Of a DNA stretch of 64,000 bases, positions 46,990-55,536 are shown one piece after another; within the stretch, counting starts at the first letter, position 1; each line of letters opens with the position of its first letter. The translations under genes were made by a program, and so were the position numbers. The notes beneath the pieces were generated by a model. That model had not been told where the DNA came from, did not search any database, and saw nothing but the letters and a program-made list of their open reading frames with translations. Source of the stretch: Bombella favorum (GTDB lineage: Bacteria; Pseudomonadota; Alphaproteobacteria; Acetobacterales; Acetobacteraceae); contig NZ_NWUS01000001.1 of NCBI RefSeq assembly GCF_014048475.1, positions 744,001 to 808,000 of the forward strand. Reading direction: 5' to 3'.

Positions 46990-47988
46990 ATGCCTTCCTC
47001 CATCACGTCCATCTTCCCCGATAATACCCACACTCCTCTAATCCTGGATGGTGGAATGGGACGTGAACTGCACCGCATGGGGGCACCCTTCCGCCAACCG
47101 GAATGGTCAGCCCTCAGCCTGATGGAGCGGCCTGACCTAGTGCAGCAGGCACATGAAAATTTCCTCAAGGCAGGGGCGCAGGTCATTACAAGCAACAGCT
47201 ATGCCGTGGTGCCTTTCCATATTGGTGAAGAGCGTTTTACGACACAGGGCGAAGCACTGGCGCGTCTATCCGGCCATCTGGGGCGGCAAGCCATTGCGGC
47301 ACAGGCCAATGAAGGGACACGGGCACGGCCCCTTCTGGCTGGTTCTCTGCCTCCAACTGGCGGCTCCTACCGGCCCGACCTCTTCACCCCTCACAGGGCA
47401 GAAGCCATCCTAACCCCGCTCATCTCCGGGCTGGCACCATCGGTTGATCTCTGGTTGGCAGAGACACAGGGCAGCATTGCCGAACTCCAGACAGCCCACC
47501 GGCTCATTCGCCAGAATACAGACGATACACGGCCCTTCTGGGGAAGCTTCACGCTGGATGATTCCGATCCCGCCGCACTCATCCACCAGCACGCCCCGGT
47601 CTGCCTGCGATCGGGTGAACGGCTGGAAGAAGCCGTAAAAGCCGCCCTTCGGTTGAAGTTGGAGGCTCTACTCTTCAACTGTAGTGACCCTCGAATCATG
47701 GAAATGGCACTACGAACAGCCCGCAACGTGCTGAAAACTCACGGTGATGCCTCCTCCCCCCTACAGCTTGGTGTCTATGCCAATGGCTTTGCCCATAACC
47801 ATCATGAAGATGAAGGCCAAGGCGCTAATGAAAGCATCACACCGCTGGATGGCACACTAACCCCGCAGCATTACGGCGAATTTGCCCAACGCTGGCACGA
47901 AGCCGGTGCCAACATCATTGGTGGATGTTGCGGCATTGGCCCTGAACATATCACCGCCCTCGCTGACCGCTTTTCTTCCCCCTACTAA
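46990..47988 (+). CDS. mmuM: Homocysteine S-methyltransferase family protein
   Basis: Members transfer a methyl group from S-methylmethionine or betaine to homocysteine, making methionine. The 332 residues show LILDGGMGRELHRMG near 17, GAQVITSNSYAV near 62 and the zinc cysteines in LLFNCSDPRIMEMAL near 230 and IIGGCCGIGPEHITAL near 310. The symbol is by similarity; the methyl donor is not proven. Two transport genes follow at 34- and 38-base spacing (receptor 48023, permease 50593). Confidence 0.85.
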   Translation: MPSSITSIFPDNTHTPLILDGGMGRELHRMGAPFRQPEWSALSLMERPDLVQQAHENFLKAGAQVITSNSYAVVPFHIGEERFTTQGEALARLSGHLGRQAIAAQANEGTRARPLLAGSLPPTGGSYRPDLFTPHRAEAILTPLISGLAPSVDLWLAETQGSIAELQTAHRLIRQNTDDTRPFWGSFTLDDSDPAALIHQHAPVCLRSGERLEEAVKAALRLKLEALLFNCSDPRIMEMALRTARNVLKTHGDASSPLQLGVYANGFAHNHHEDEGQGANESITPLDGTLTPQHYGEFAQRWHEAGANIIGGCCGIGPEHITALADRFSSPY

Positions 47989-48022
47989 CCCGCCATCCTT
48001 TTCGCACTCTGGAGAAACAACA

Positions 48023-50554
48023 ATGCCCCGCCTGCATGGCCCTTACCGTCTGCCTGCCTCCCTGCTGTCCCTATCCTGCCTGATGGGCTCATGCAGCTTT
48101 GGTCTCGGGCTCTCTACAGCCATGTCCGGCCTTACATCCCCCGCTCTGGCCGCCGTTCCCACCCACGGCCCGGGTACAAACACCAGAGCAGCCCATACAA
48201 AGGATAGCGGTGCAACCAAGGCTGTGCCCCATACAGCCACAGCCCACCCCCACCATCGGCCCCACGCCATCAATGCCACATCTACCGAACATCTGACTGT
48301 CCGGCAGACCAACACCCCCCTGAAACGGGCCCGCACCAGTACATCGCCTGTTGATATTGTCACGGCTCAACAGCTTCAGCGTACGGGGCAAATCAATGTG
48401 GCGGATGCGCTGGCCCGCATCAATCCCTCTGTCACCATAAGCACGGCGGGCTATGATGCCTCGGCTCTAACATCCTCCATCCGCCTGCGGGGGCTCAACC
48501 CCAATCATACGCTTGTGCTTGTCAACGGCATACGCCGCCACACCACAGCAAACATCAGCGCCGATAGCGGGCCGGAGGAAGGCTCCAGCCCGGTCGATCT
48601 GAACATGATTCCCCCTGAAGCCATCGACCATATCGAAATCCTACGGGATGGAGCAGCCTCCCGCTATGGGGCCGACGGATTGGCGGGTGTCATCAACATT
48701 GTGCTGAAAAAGGACATCAAAAGCTCTAATATCGACGCCCAGACCGGCGCAAATGCCTATAATGGCGACGGCTGGCAATATCAGTTCGGCTTCGACAAGG
48801 GCTTCTCCCTTGGGGAGGATGGCTACGTCAATCTCGCCGGACAAATGTTCCATACGGACCATTTCATCCAAAAGGGCCTTGATGACCGCACGGGCCTTTA
48901 TGATGACCCTGCCCTGAGCCTTGCTGAACAGACCCGCCAGACCCTCAGCCTCAATTTCGGCAAACACTTTACCCAGTCGCTGGAAGGCTATGGCTTTGTC
49001 ACCTATGCCCACCGTCACGGTGAAGGCTTTCAGGATTACCGGACACCGGATGTCTTCCCACAATATTTTCCCAACGGCTTTTCCCCCATCGAGGCCATGG
49101 AGGAACAGGATTTCGCCGTTACTCTGGGGCTAAAGGGCCGCCTGCCTGCTGGGTTCCATTGGGATGCCAATACAACCTACGGGGCTGATGATGACCACAT
49201 GAGCCTTAAAAACAGCGGCAACCCGGCCTATTACGCCGATTACGGCACATCCCCCACTAAGGTGCGGACAGAACGCTTCAAAAACGAACAGTGGAACAAC
49301 ACGCTAAATATCAGCCGCAAATTTGCTTTTGCTCCGGGCCGCTCTCTAGACCTCTCCTTCGGGGCCCAGCACAGGCTGGAGAAATACACTATCGGTGCTG
49401 GTGAACCTGCCTCCTACTACAAAGGCGGCCTTCAGGGCTTTTCAGGCCTGATGCCGCAGAATGCCGGTTCATGGAACCGCAATGTCTGGGCTGGTTACAT
49501 TGATGCTGATTTTCACCCGCTGCGTCATCTTGATGTCGATTTCGGCGGGCGGTACGAACATTATACCGATTCCGGAAATGCCCAGACAGGCAAAGTCGCC
49601 GCCCGCTATGACTTTACGAAACGCTTTGCCATACGCGCCACCATCAGCAACGGCTATCGTGCCCCAACCCTGCTAGAGCAGCATTACAGCGCACTAAGTG
49701 TCATTCCCAACGGGGCCTCTGCCAGCTTGCCTGTCAGCTCCGTAGCGGCCAGTTCCCTCGGGGCGCAGAAGCTGAAAGCCGAACGCTCCACCAATGCCAG
49801 CGGCGGCATTGTGATGGAACCCATTACGAATCTTCATGTCTCGGTGGATGTGTATCAAATCAACATCCGCAACCGCATTGCTCCGGGGGGCAGCTTTCAG
49901 GGTAGTGCAGCAGAAAATGCCATCTCCCTCATGGGGGCCGCCCTGCCCGGCGGGCTAGACCCGGACAACGTAACGGCAACCTACTTCACCAACGGTGCCA
50001 GCACCCGCACGCAGGGGCTGGACATCATGGCCGATTACAATCTGAAACTGCACCGCTACGGGTCGCTCAATCTCAGCATGGCCCTCAATCTTAACCGGAC
50101 CCGCATCCATCATCTCAATACCTATGCGGATGGATCACCCATCCTCAATGCTCAGCAGATCGGTTATCTCACTACGGCATCACCACGAAGCAAGATTGTT
50201 CTCAATGCCTATTGGAAGCTGAACCGCTGGAACGTGAACCTACGCCAGACCCGCTATGGCGAGACAGTCAATAACGTGACCTATCAAGATCAGGCCCCTG
50301 CTGCACTGCAATACTCACAGAGCCAGTTCCATCGCTTCGTAAACACACCCGCATGGCTGACAGACCTTGAGGTCGGCTTCCAGGCCACGAAGCGCATCCA
50401 TCTGGCTATTGGCGGTAACAATCTTTTCAATGTCCGCCCCCGCCGGATGCCTGCCGCGAATTCATATCTCGGTACGCTGTTCTATGACAACAACTCCGCC
50501 GGTATCCCTATGACGGGCGGATATTATTACGGGCGCATCAACATCAGCCTGTAA
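48023..50554 (+). CDS. TonB-dependent outer-membrane receptor
   Basis: This 843-residue outer-membrane transporter has a signal peptide (to about LAAVPTHG) and a His/Thr-rich linker (residues about 55-90, HPHHRPH). A plug domain follows with VADALARINPSVTIS, IRLRGLNPNHTLVLVNGIRRH, then PPEAIDHIEILRDGAASRYG and GLAGVINIVLKK. The remainder is a 22-strand type barrel (LFNVRPRRMPAAN near the end). The ATG at 48023 follows TGGAGAAAC; the frame is open upstream into mmuM but that part is the wrong frame for it. Substrate unknown; see the neighbouring methyltransferase and permease. Confidence 0.92.
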   Translation: MPRLHGPYRLPASLLSLSCLMGSCSFGLGLSTAMSGLTSPALAAVPTHGPGTNTRAAHTKDSGATKAVPHTATAHPHHRPHAINATSTEHLTVRQTNTPLKRARTSTSPVDIVTAQQLQRTGQINVADALARINPSVTISTAGYDASALTSSIRLRGLNPNHTLVLVNGIRRHTTANISADSGPEEGSSPVDLNMIPPEAIDHIEILRDGAASRYGADGLAGVINIVLKKDIKSSNIDAQTGANAYNGDGWQYQFGFDKGFSLGEDGYVNLAGQMFHTDHFIQKGLDDRTGLYDDPALSLAEQTRQTLSLNFGKHFTQSLEGYGFVTYAHRHGEGFQDYRTPDVFPQYFPNGFSPIEAMEEQDFAVTLGLKGRLPAGFHWDANTTYGADDDHMSLKNSGNPAYYADYGTSPTKVRTERFKNEQWNNTLNISRKFAFAPGRSLDLSFGAQHRLEKYTIGAGEPASYYKGGLQGFSGLMPQNAGSWNRNVWAGYIDADFHPLRHLDVDFGGRYEHYTDSGNAQTGKVAARYDFTKRFAIRATISNGYRAPTLLEQHYSALSVIPNGASASLPVSSVAASSLGAQKLKAERSTNASGGIVMEPITNLHVSVDVYQINIRNRIAPGGSFQGSAAENAISLMGAALPGGLDPDNVTATYFTNGASTRTQGLDIMADYNLKLHRYGSLNLSMALNLNRTRIHHLNTYADGSPILNAQQIGYLTTASPRSKIVLNAYWKLNRWNVNLRQTRYGETVNNVTYQDQAPAALQYSQSQFHRFVNTPAWLTDLEVGFQATKRIHLAIGGNNLFNVRPRRMPAANSYLGTLFYDNNSAGIPMTGGYYYGRINISL

Positions 50555-50592
50555 CGGCACTTCAGGCACGGATCACGGCAAGGCAGACCATC

Positions 50593-51957
50593 ATGTTCTC
50601 AGCGATTGAACAGCACACCATCCACCCCATCCCCGCCTCGGACAGGCGGGGACGCCCCCGGGACCAGTTCACCATCTGGTTCAGCACCAACATGACGCTG
50701 CTAACAGTCGTGACCGGTGCGCTAGGGCCGTTGCAATGTCATATCTCCTTTAGCATGACAGCCCTTGCCTTCCTGCTGGGCAGTCTGCTCGGGGCGGTCT
50801 TCATGGCTCTTCATGCTGTCCAAGGGCCACGGCTGGGTGTCCCGCAGATGATCCAAAGCCGGGGGCAATTCGGTGCGTGGGGGGCCATTCCGGTCATCCT
50901 GATGGTCGTCATCATGTATGTCAGCTTTGTTGCTTCAAACTGCGTGGTAGGCGGCGATGCACTACGGAGCGTCCTGCCCTCGCTGGGGGCACATCCGGCC
51001 ATTCTCATCATGGCTGTACTCAGCCTGCTGCCTTGCATCATCGGCTATAGGACAATCGAAATCTTTTCCTCGGCCGTCTCCTTCATCACGGCGGCCGTCA
51101 TTCTACTCTGCTTCTTTGTTGGGCTAGCAAGCCTACCACACGGACAAGCCTTTCTGGCAGACATGCACGGCTCCTTCGCCGGGTTTCTTCAGGCCTTTTC
51201 CATCGCCGTGCTCTGGCAGATCGCTACAGCTCCTTATGTCTCGGACTCCTCACGCTATTTGCCGGATGAAAAGGCCAGCTATCCCCGCATCTTCCTCGCC
51301 TGCTATGGCGGTACAGTCGGCGGAACCTTTCTGGCGATGGCAGCGGGAGCCTTCCTCAGTGCTGCAACAGGTCTATCGCCTGCCGTTGCCATCACACACA
51401 TGACCGGGCCTTGGGCGGGGCTAATCATTCTTGTGCTGGGGCTCTCCATCGCCTTCGCCAATGCCATGGACCTCTACTGCTGCACGCTCTCCCTCATCAC
51501 ACTGCTGCATAGCTGCCGCACTAGCTGGCAGCCACGGGGCCGCAGTCGCCTCATCATCACCCTGCTCATCATCCTAACAGCGACGGCAATGGCTCTCTTC
51601 ATGGCCAAGTCCTTCAATGCCGCCTATAGTGCCCTGCTGGACCTGCTCATGGCTGTCATGATCCCGTGGACGGCTATAAATCTGGCGGACTTCTACCTCA
51701 TCCGTAAGGGGGATTATCACGTCTCATCCTTTTTCGAACGGGATGGCGGCGTCTATGGGCTTGTGAATGGTCCAGCCCTGTTCAGCTACGGGCTAGGTAT
51801 TCTGGCTGAAATCCCCTTCCTCAACCTGTCCTTCTATCATGGCCCGCTACTGGAGCGGCTGCATGGCGTGGACATCTCATGGCTGACAGCCCTGCTCGTC
51901 TCCACGCTCAGCTATCTTCTGCTGGCACGACGTAAAGCCGTCTCTCCAGCCCTCTAG
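50593..51957 (+). CDS. NCS1 family permease (cytosine/purine/hydantoin type)
   Basis: This 454-residue inner-membrane protein has about 12 transmembrane helices. The N-terminal segment DQFTIWFSTNMTLLTVVTGAL, LGSLLGAVFMALHAVQGPRLGVPQM and RGQFGAWGAIPVIL are typical of CodB/NCS1 transporters, which take up nucleobases or related compounds with sodium or protons. The gene follows the TonB-dependent receptor by 38 bases, so the two could carry the same compound across both membranes. No nucleobase catabolism gene lies nearby. Confidence 0.88.
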   Translation: MFSAIEQHTIHPIPASDRRGRPRDQFTIWFSTNMTLLTVVTGALGPLQCHISFSMTALAFLLGSLLGAVFMALHAVQGPRLGVPQMIQSRGQFGAWGAIPVILMVVIMYVSFVASNCVVGGDALRSVLPSLGAHPAILIMAVLSLLPCIIGYRTIEIFSSAVSFITAAVILLCFFVGLASLPHGQAFLADMHGSFAGFLQAFSIAVLWQIATAPYVSDSSRYLPDEKASYPRIFLACYGGTVGGTFLAMAAGAFLSAATGLSPAVAITHMTGPWAGLIILVLGLSIAFANAMDLYCCTLSLITLLHSCRTSWQPRGRSRLIITLLIILTATAMALFMAKSFNAAYSALLDLLMAVMIPWTAINLADFYLIRKGDYHVSSFFERDGGVYGLVNGPALFSYGLGILAEIPFLNLSFYHGPLLERLHGVDISWLTALLVSTLSYLLLARRKAVSPAL

Positions 51958-51996
51958 GGGGTGGGGAACGGACTATTCCATTTTTTAGGGGAAGTT

Positions 51997-52070
51997 TGGA
52001 GCGGATGAGGGGAATCGAACCCCCGTATGCAGCTTGGGAAGCTGCCGTTCTACCATTGAACTACATCCGC
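51997..52070 (-). tRNA. tRNA-Gly (anticodon CCC)
   Basis: The minus strand folds as a tRNA: acceptor GCGGATG / CATCCGC, D arm GTTCAATGGTAGAAC, anticodon stem GCAGC / GCTGC with loop TTCCCAA (anticodon CCC at 52036-52038), and T arm GGGGTTCGATTCCCC. The CCA end is encoded (51997-51999). Confidence 0.97.
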
Positions 52071-52082
52071 TTTATGGGGGTC

Positions 52083-52111
52083 CTTATACTGGCAGGCTGT
52101 GTGCCATGCAA
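52083..52111 (-). promoter_or_regulatory. Promoter of tRNA-Gly
   Basis: On the minus strand TTGCAT (52106-52111) and TATAAG (52083-52088) are spaced by 17 bases and lie 13 bases before the tRNA 5' end. Consensus-like sigma-70 promoter. Confidence 0.65.
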
Positions 52112-52155
52112 TCCCCTTTTCGTAGAGTTTTGCAACATGGCATCATTGCTTCTCC

Positions 52156-52184
52156 TTGACGCTCCCTCCCACCAGGCGCATAGT
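52156..52184 (+). promoter_or_regulatory. Promoter of the SAM-II riboswitch and metZ
   Basis: TTGACG (52156-52161) and CATAGT (52179-52184) are separated by 17 bases. The expected start near 52191 lies about 25 bases before the riboswitch. Confidence 0.6.
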
Positions 52185-52215
52185 CGAGGTGTAGTGCCGC
52201 TGAAAGGTGGCCTTC

Positions 52216-52275
52216 CCTCGTGATTTGATAGGCCGGCTTGCGGCGAGGTAAAAGAACATGCGCTAAAGAGGCCCT
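52216..52275 (+). ncRNA. SAM-II riboswitch
   Basis: The sequence has the SAM-II layout: a P1 stem CCTCG (52216-52220) with CGAGG (52244-52248), the conserved TGATTTG directly after the first arm, a loop containing GGCCGGCTTGCGG, then an A-rich joint TAAAAGAA and the conserved GCTAAAGAGGCC that forms the pseudoknot. SAM-II riboswitches in alphaproteobacteria sit before metA, metX and metZ and repress them when S-adenosylmethionine is abundant. It is about 95 bases before metZ. Confidence 0.9.
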
Positions 52276-52367
52276 GTTTCTCTCCCGTAGAATCAGGACT
52301 TCATACGGCCTCCATCCTAATCGGGCAGGTCGTCTTGTAGCCCTGCCTCTTCAAGCTGGAGGAACCC

Positions 52368-53582
52368 ATGCCCTCTACCGACCAGTCCTTCCTCTCCTCC
52401 TGCCGCACTGACACACGTCTGCTGCACGAGGCCCGCAACCGCACCGAACATGGCGAAACGTCCGACGCCATCTTCCCAACATCCGGCTTTGTCTATGACA
52501 GTGCGGAACAGGCTGATGCCACCTTTGAAGGCACAATTCAGCACCTCCAATATTCCCGCTATGGCAACCCCACAGTAGATGCGCTTCAGGATCGCCTCGC
52601 CCTGTTAGAAGGGGCCGAAGCCTGCCAGACAACATCCACCGGCATGGGAGCTGTCTCCTGTGCCCTGCTCGCCCAACTGAAGGCCGGTGACCGTGTCGTG
52701 GCCAGCAGTGCCCTCTTTGGCTCCACACACTGGCTGCTGGACTCGCTGCTCCCCGGCTACGGGATTGAAACCGTCATGCTGGATGGTACAGACCCCAAAG
52801 CATGGGAAGAGGCTCTCTCCAAACCTGCGCAGGCCGTGCTGATTGAGACACCTTCCAACCCAATGTTGGATGTGCTGGATATCCGCCATATTGCGGACCT
52901 CGCCCATAAGGCTGGGGCTGTCTTCATGGTTGATAACGTCTTTGCTACCCCTGTTGGCCAGAAGCCGCTGGAGCTCGGTGCGGATGTCGTCATCTACTCC
53001 TGTACCAAGCATATTGATGGTCAGGGCCGTGTGATGGGTGGGGCCATTCTGGGCAGCAAAAAATGGATCACCGAGACACTCCAGCCCTTCGTCCGTAATA
53101 CGGGCAATACACTCTCCCCCTTCAATGCGTGGGTTCTCTCCAAAGGGCTGGAAACATTACGTCTGCGTGTAGACGCCATGGCCCGTAATGCGGCCCGTGT
53201 TGCCGATGCCCTGAGCGAGCTGCCCGGCGTTACGTCTGTCCGCTATCCCGGTCGTAAAGACCATCCCCATGCCGACCTCGCCCGCAAACAGATGAGCAAT
53301 GGCGGCACGCTAGTGGCCTTTAGCGTGGCCAATGGCCGGGAAGGCGCTTTTGCCTGCCTCAATGCATTTCGCCTCATTGCTATCTCCAACAATCTGGGGG
53401 ATGCCCGTAGCCTTGCCACTCATCCTGCTACGACCACCCACCGCAAACTAACACCGGAGCAGCGGGCCGCTCTGGGTATTACGGATGGGTCAATCCGTTT
53501 CTCGGTCGGGTTGGAAGATGCGGAAGACCTGATTGAAGACCTCCGCCGTGGTGCCGAAGCCGCCCTGAAAGCCGGTAAATAA
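52368..53582 (+). CDS. metZ: O-succinylhomoserine (or O-acetylhomoserine) sulfhydrylase
   Basis: This PLP enzyme makes homocysteine from activated homoserine and sulfide. The 404 residues belong to the Cys/Met metabolism family: YSRYGNPTVDALQDRLALLEGAEA near 62, ATSTGMGAVSC-type TTSTGMGAV near 88, IETPSNPMLDVLDI near 163, DNVFATP near 190 and the PLP lysine YSCTKHIDGQGRVMGG near 215. The ATG at 52368 has GGAGG. Its SAM-II leader gives SAM repression. Cystathionine gamma-synthase is a less likely alternative. Confidence 0.92.
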   Translation: MPSTDQSFLSSCRTDTRLLHEARNRTEHGETSDAIFPTSGFVYDSAEQADATFEGTIQHLQYSRYGNPTVDALQDRLALLEGAEACQTTSTGMGAVSCALLAQLKAGDRVVASSALFGSTHWLLDSLLPGYGIETVMLDGTDPKAWEEALSKPAQAVLIETPSNPMLDVLDIRHIADLAHKAGAVFMVDNVFATPVGQKPLELGADVVIYSCTKHIDGQGRVMGGAILGSKKWITETLQPFVRNTGNTLSPFNAWVLSKGLETLRLRVDAMARNAARVADALSELPGVTSVRYPGRKDHPHADLARKQMSNGGTLVAFSVANGREGAFACLNAFRLIAISNNLGDARSLATHPATTTHRKLTPEQRAALGITDGSIRFSVGLEDAEDLIEDLRRGAEAALKAGK

Positions 53583-53593
53583 TCTCCGTGGTC

Positions 53594-53641
53594 GTGCAGC
53601 CCTTCACGCTTTCTCCCCGGGCGGGACGTGACGGGCTGCAC
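53594..53641 (+). terminator. Strong hairpin between metZ and apaG
   Basis: Fifteen-base arms (53594-53608 and 53627-53641) pair with one mismatch around an 18-base GC-rich loop, 12 bases after metZ. No T-run follows. It may end or stabilise the metZ message and limit read-through into apaG. Confidence 0.5.
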
Positions 53642-53741
53642 CACGACAGATTACACATTTCCTGAATACCAAGAGGGGAAAATCCCCCAGCCCTGACAGA
53701 ATGACCTGACAAATCGCTATAATGATTCTAAGTAGGGGCCC

Positions 53742-54218
53742 ATGTCCGATAATTCCCCCCCTCCGGAAGACCCTATGGTCGAGACGGAAACCCTCGAGAT
53801 GGAACCCATAACGGCCCTGCCTGCCTTCACGGCCCGGACTGGGGAGATAACTGTCAATGTCCGCCCCTTCTGGGTTGATGAACATTCCGACCCGGAAGAG
53901 CATCGTTATGTCTGGCTCTATCATGTTCTGATCGAGAACAAGGGTAAGGAGAGCATCCAGCTTCTCTCCCGCAGCTGGACCATCACAGATGAACGTGGCG
54001 GGCGGGAACAAGTGCATGGCGAGGGCGTAGTAGGCGAGCAACCCATCATTGCGCCAGATAGCAGCTACCAATATACATCCGGCGCTGAGCTCAAAACACC
54101 CAGCGGCTTCATGGAGGGCATCTACCATATGATCGCTCCAACCAGTGGTCACCGTTTTGATGTCACCGTGCCCGTTTTCAGTCTGGACAGCCCCCACCAT
54201 ATGGGCATGACCCACTGA
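53742..54218 (+). CDS. apaG: ApaG family protein
   Basis: ApaG is a small Ig-like beta-sandwich protein linked with divalent-cation resistance. The 158 residues have an acidic N-terminal tail, then VRPFWVDEHSDPEEHRYVWLYHVLIENKG, QLLSRSWTITDERGG near 76 and YTSGAELKTPSGFMEG near 106, all typical of ApaG. metZ-apaG adjacency is common in alphaproteobacteria, although the physiological link is unclear. Confidence 0.93.
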   Translation: MSDNSPPPEDPMVETETLEMEPITALPAFTARTGEITVNVRPFWVDEHSDPEEHRYVWLYHVLIENKGKESIQLLSRSWTITDERGGREQVHGEGVVGEQPIIAPDSSYQYTSGAELKTPSGFMEGIYHMIAPTSGHRFDVTVPVFSLDSPHHMGMTH

Positions 54219-54245
54219 CGAACCCGTAAAGAAGGACTGACCATC

Positions 54246-55469
54246 TTGAACGCCCCTCACGCCCGCCCCAAACGCAAACGCATTGCCGCCCTTCTTCTGG
54301 CGGCGGGACGTGGGCGGCGTTTCTCTGCCAGTGCCACGCAGGAGCAGGCCAGCATTAGCAAGCAGTTCCATCTTCTGGCGGGCCAGCCGGTTATCCGACA
54401 TGCCGCTCTGGCCCTCTTGCCACATGTGGATGTCCTCCAGCCGGTCGGCAATGACCCGCTCTTGCCCGAGGCTCTGGCAGGACTAGATGTCCGCCCCCCG
54501 GTCGAGGGTGGTGCAGAACGTCATGATAGCGTGCGGGCTGGGCTGGAGGCTCTGGCCAAGTTGCCAGAACAACCAGATATCGTCCTCGTGCATGATGGTG
54601 CCCGCCCCTGCGTGCCTGCTGCTGTCATCGCCCGCACCCTTGAGGCTCTAGAAAGTTTTGAAGGCGTCATCCCCGCCCTACCTGTCAGCGATACGTTGAA
54701 GAAGGTGGAAGGTGGCGTCATCACGGGGACAGTCCCACGGGAAGGCCTCTGGCGTGCCCAAACCCCGCAGGGCTTTTCCTTCCCCCTGCTGCGGGACCTG
54801 CATGACCGCCACCGCACAGCCCTGACCGACGATGCTGGCCTGCTGGAGGCAGAAGGTCACAAGGTGGCAATCGTCATGGGCTCGGAAGATAATATCAAAC
54901 TGACCGTTACGGAGGATCTGATGCGGCTTGAACGTGTAATTGAGGACCAAAAGACCCAGCCTGTGCAGGCACCCGTTCTTCTGCCCCGTGTCGGTCTGGG
55001 CTATGATGTTCATGCCTTCGCTGAAGGCCGCAAACTCATCCTCTGTGGCATCGAGATACCCCATGAGAAGGGTCTTGCCGGTCACTCCGATGCGGATGTG
55101 GGCATCCATACGCTCTGCGACGCTATCTATGGTGCGCTGAATGAGGGTGACATCGGTCGCCACTTCCCCCCCACGGATGAGAAATGGCGTGACATGGATT
55201 CTGCCCGCTTCCTCATCCATGCTGGGGACCTTATCCGCTCCAAAGGGGGGATGCTGGTTAATGCGGACCTGACGATCATCTGTGAACGCCCGAAGATCGG
55301 CCCCCATGCCAAAGCCATGTGCGCCCGCCTTGCCGAACTGCTGAAGGTTAATCCTAGCCGCATTTCTGTTAAAGCCACGACCTCCGAGCGTCTGGGCTTT
55401 ACAGGGCGGGAAGAAGGCATCGCAGCTACGGCTGCCGTCAGCATCATGGTGCCAGACAGCGGGGAGTAA
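54246..55469 (+). CDS. ispDF: Bifunctional IspDF (MEP cytidylyltransferase / MECDP synthase)
   Basis: One polypeptide carries steps three and five of the non-mevalonate isoprenoid pathway. Residues about 10-230 are IspD (LLAAGRGRRFSAS near 17, VHDGARPCVP, TDDAGLLEAEGHKV). Residues about 245-407 are IspF (GLGYDVHAFAEGR, GIEIPHEKGLAGHSDADVGIHTLCDA with metal His/Asp, and ATTSERLGFTGREEGIAA). The start is TTG with AAGGA upstream. The fusion is typical of many alphaproteobacteria. Confidence 0.95.
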   Translation: MNAPHARPKRKRIAALLLAAGRGRRFSASATQEQASISKQFHLLAGQPVIRHAALALLPHVDVLQPVGNDPLLPEALAGLDVRPPVEGGAERHDSVRAGLEALAKLPEQPDIVLVHDGARPCVPAAVIARTLEALESFEGVIPALPVSDTLKKVEGGVITGTVPREGLWRAQTPQGFSFPLLRDLHDRHRTALTDDAGLLEAEGHKVAIVMGSEDNIKLTVTEDLMRLERVIEDQKTQPVQAPVLLPRVGLGYDVHAFAEGRKLILCGIEIPHEKGLAGHSDADVGIHTLCDAIYGALNEGDIGRHFPPTDEKWRDMDSARFLIHAGDLIRSKGGMLVNADLTIICERPKIGPHAKAMCARLAELLKVNPSRISVKATTSERLGFTGREEGIAATAAVSIMVPDSGE

Positions 55470-55491
55470 GGCACTCTCCTAAAAGATCATC

Positions 55492-55533
55492 AAAAAAAGC
55501 CCTTCTGGCCGTAATGCCAAAAGGGCTTTTTTC
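55492..55533. terminator. Bidirectional terminator between ispDF and ATP12 genes
   Basis: An AAAAAAGCCCTT / AAGGGCTTTTTT stem extended by TGGC / GCCA has A-runs on one side and T-runs on the other. It can end both the plus-strand ispDF and the minus-strand ATP12 transcripts. Confidence 0.88.
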
Positions 55534-55536
55534 TTA

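Noticed and set aside
47882-48022. Upstream extension of the TonB receptor frame into mmuM
   Set aside because: The extension is an out-of-frame reading of mmuM; the ATG at 48023 starts a proper signal peptide with a ribosome site.
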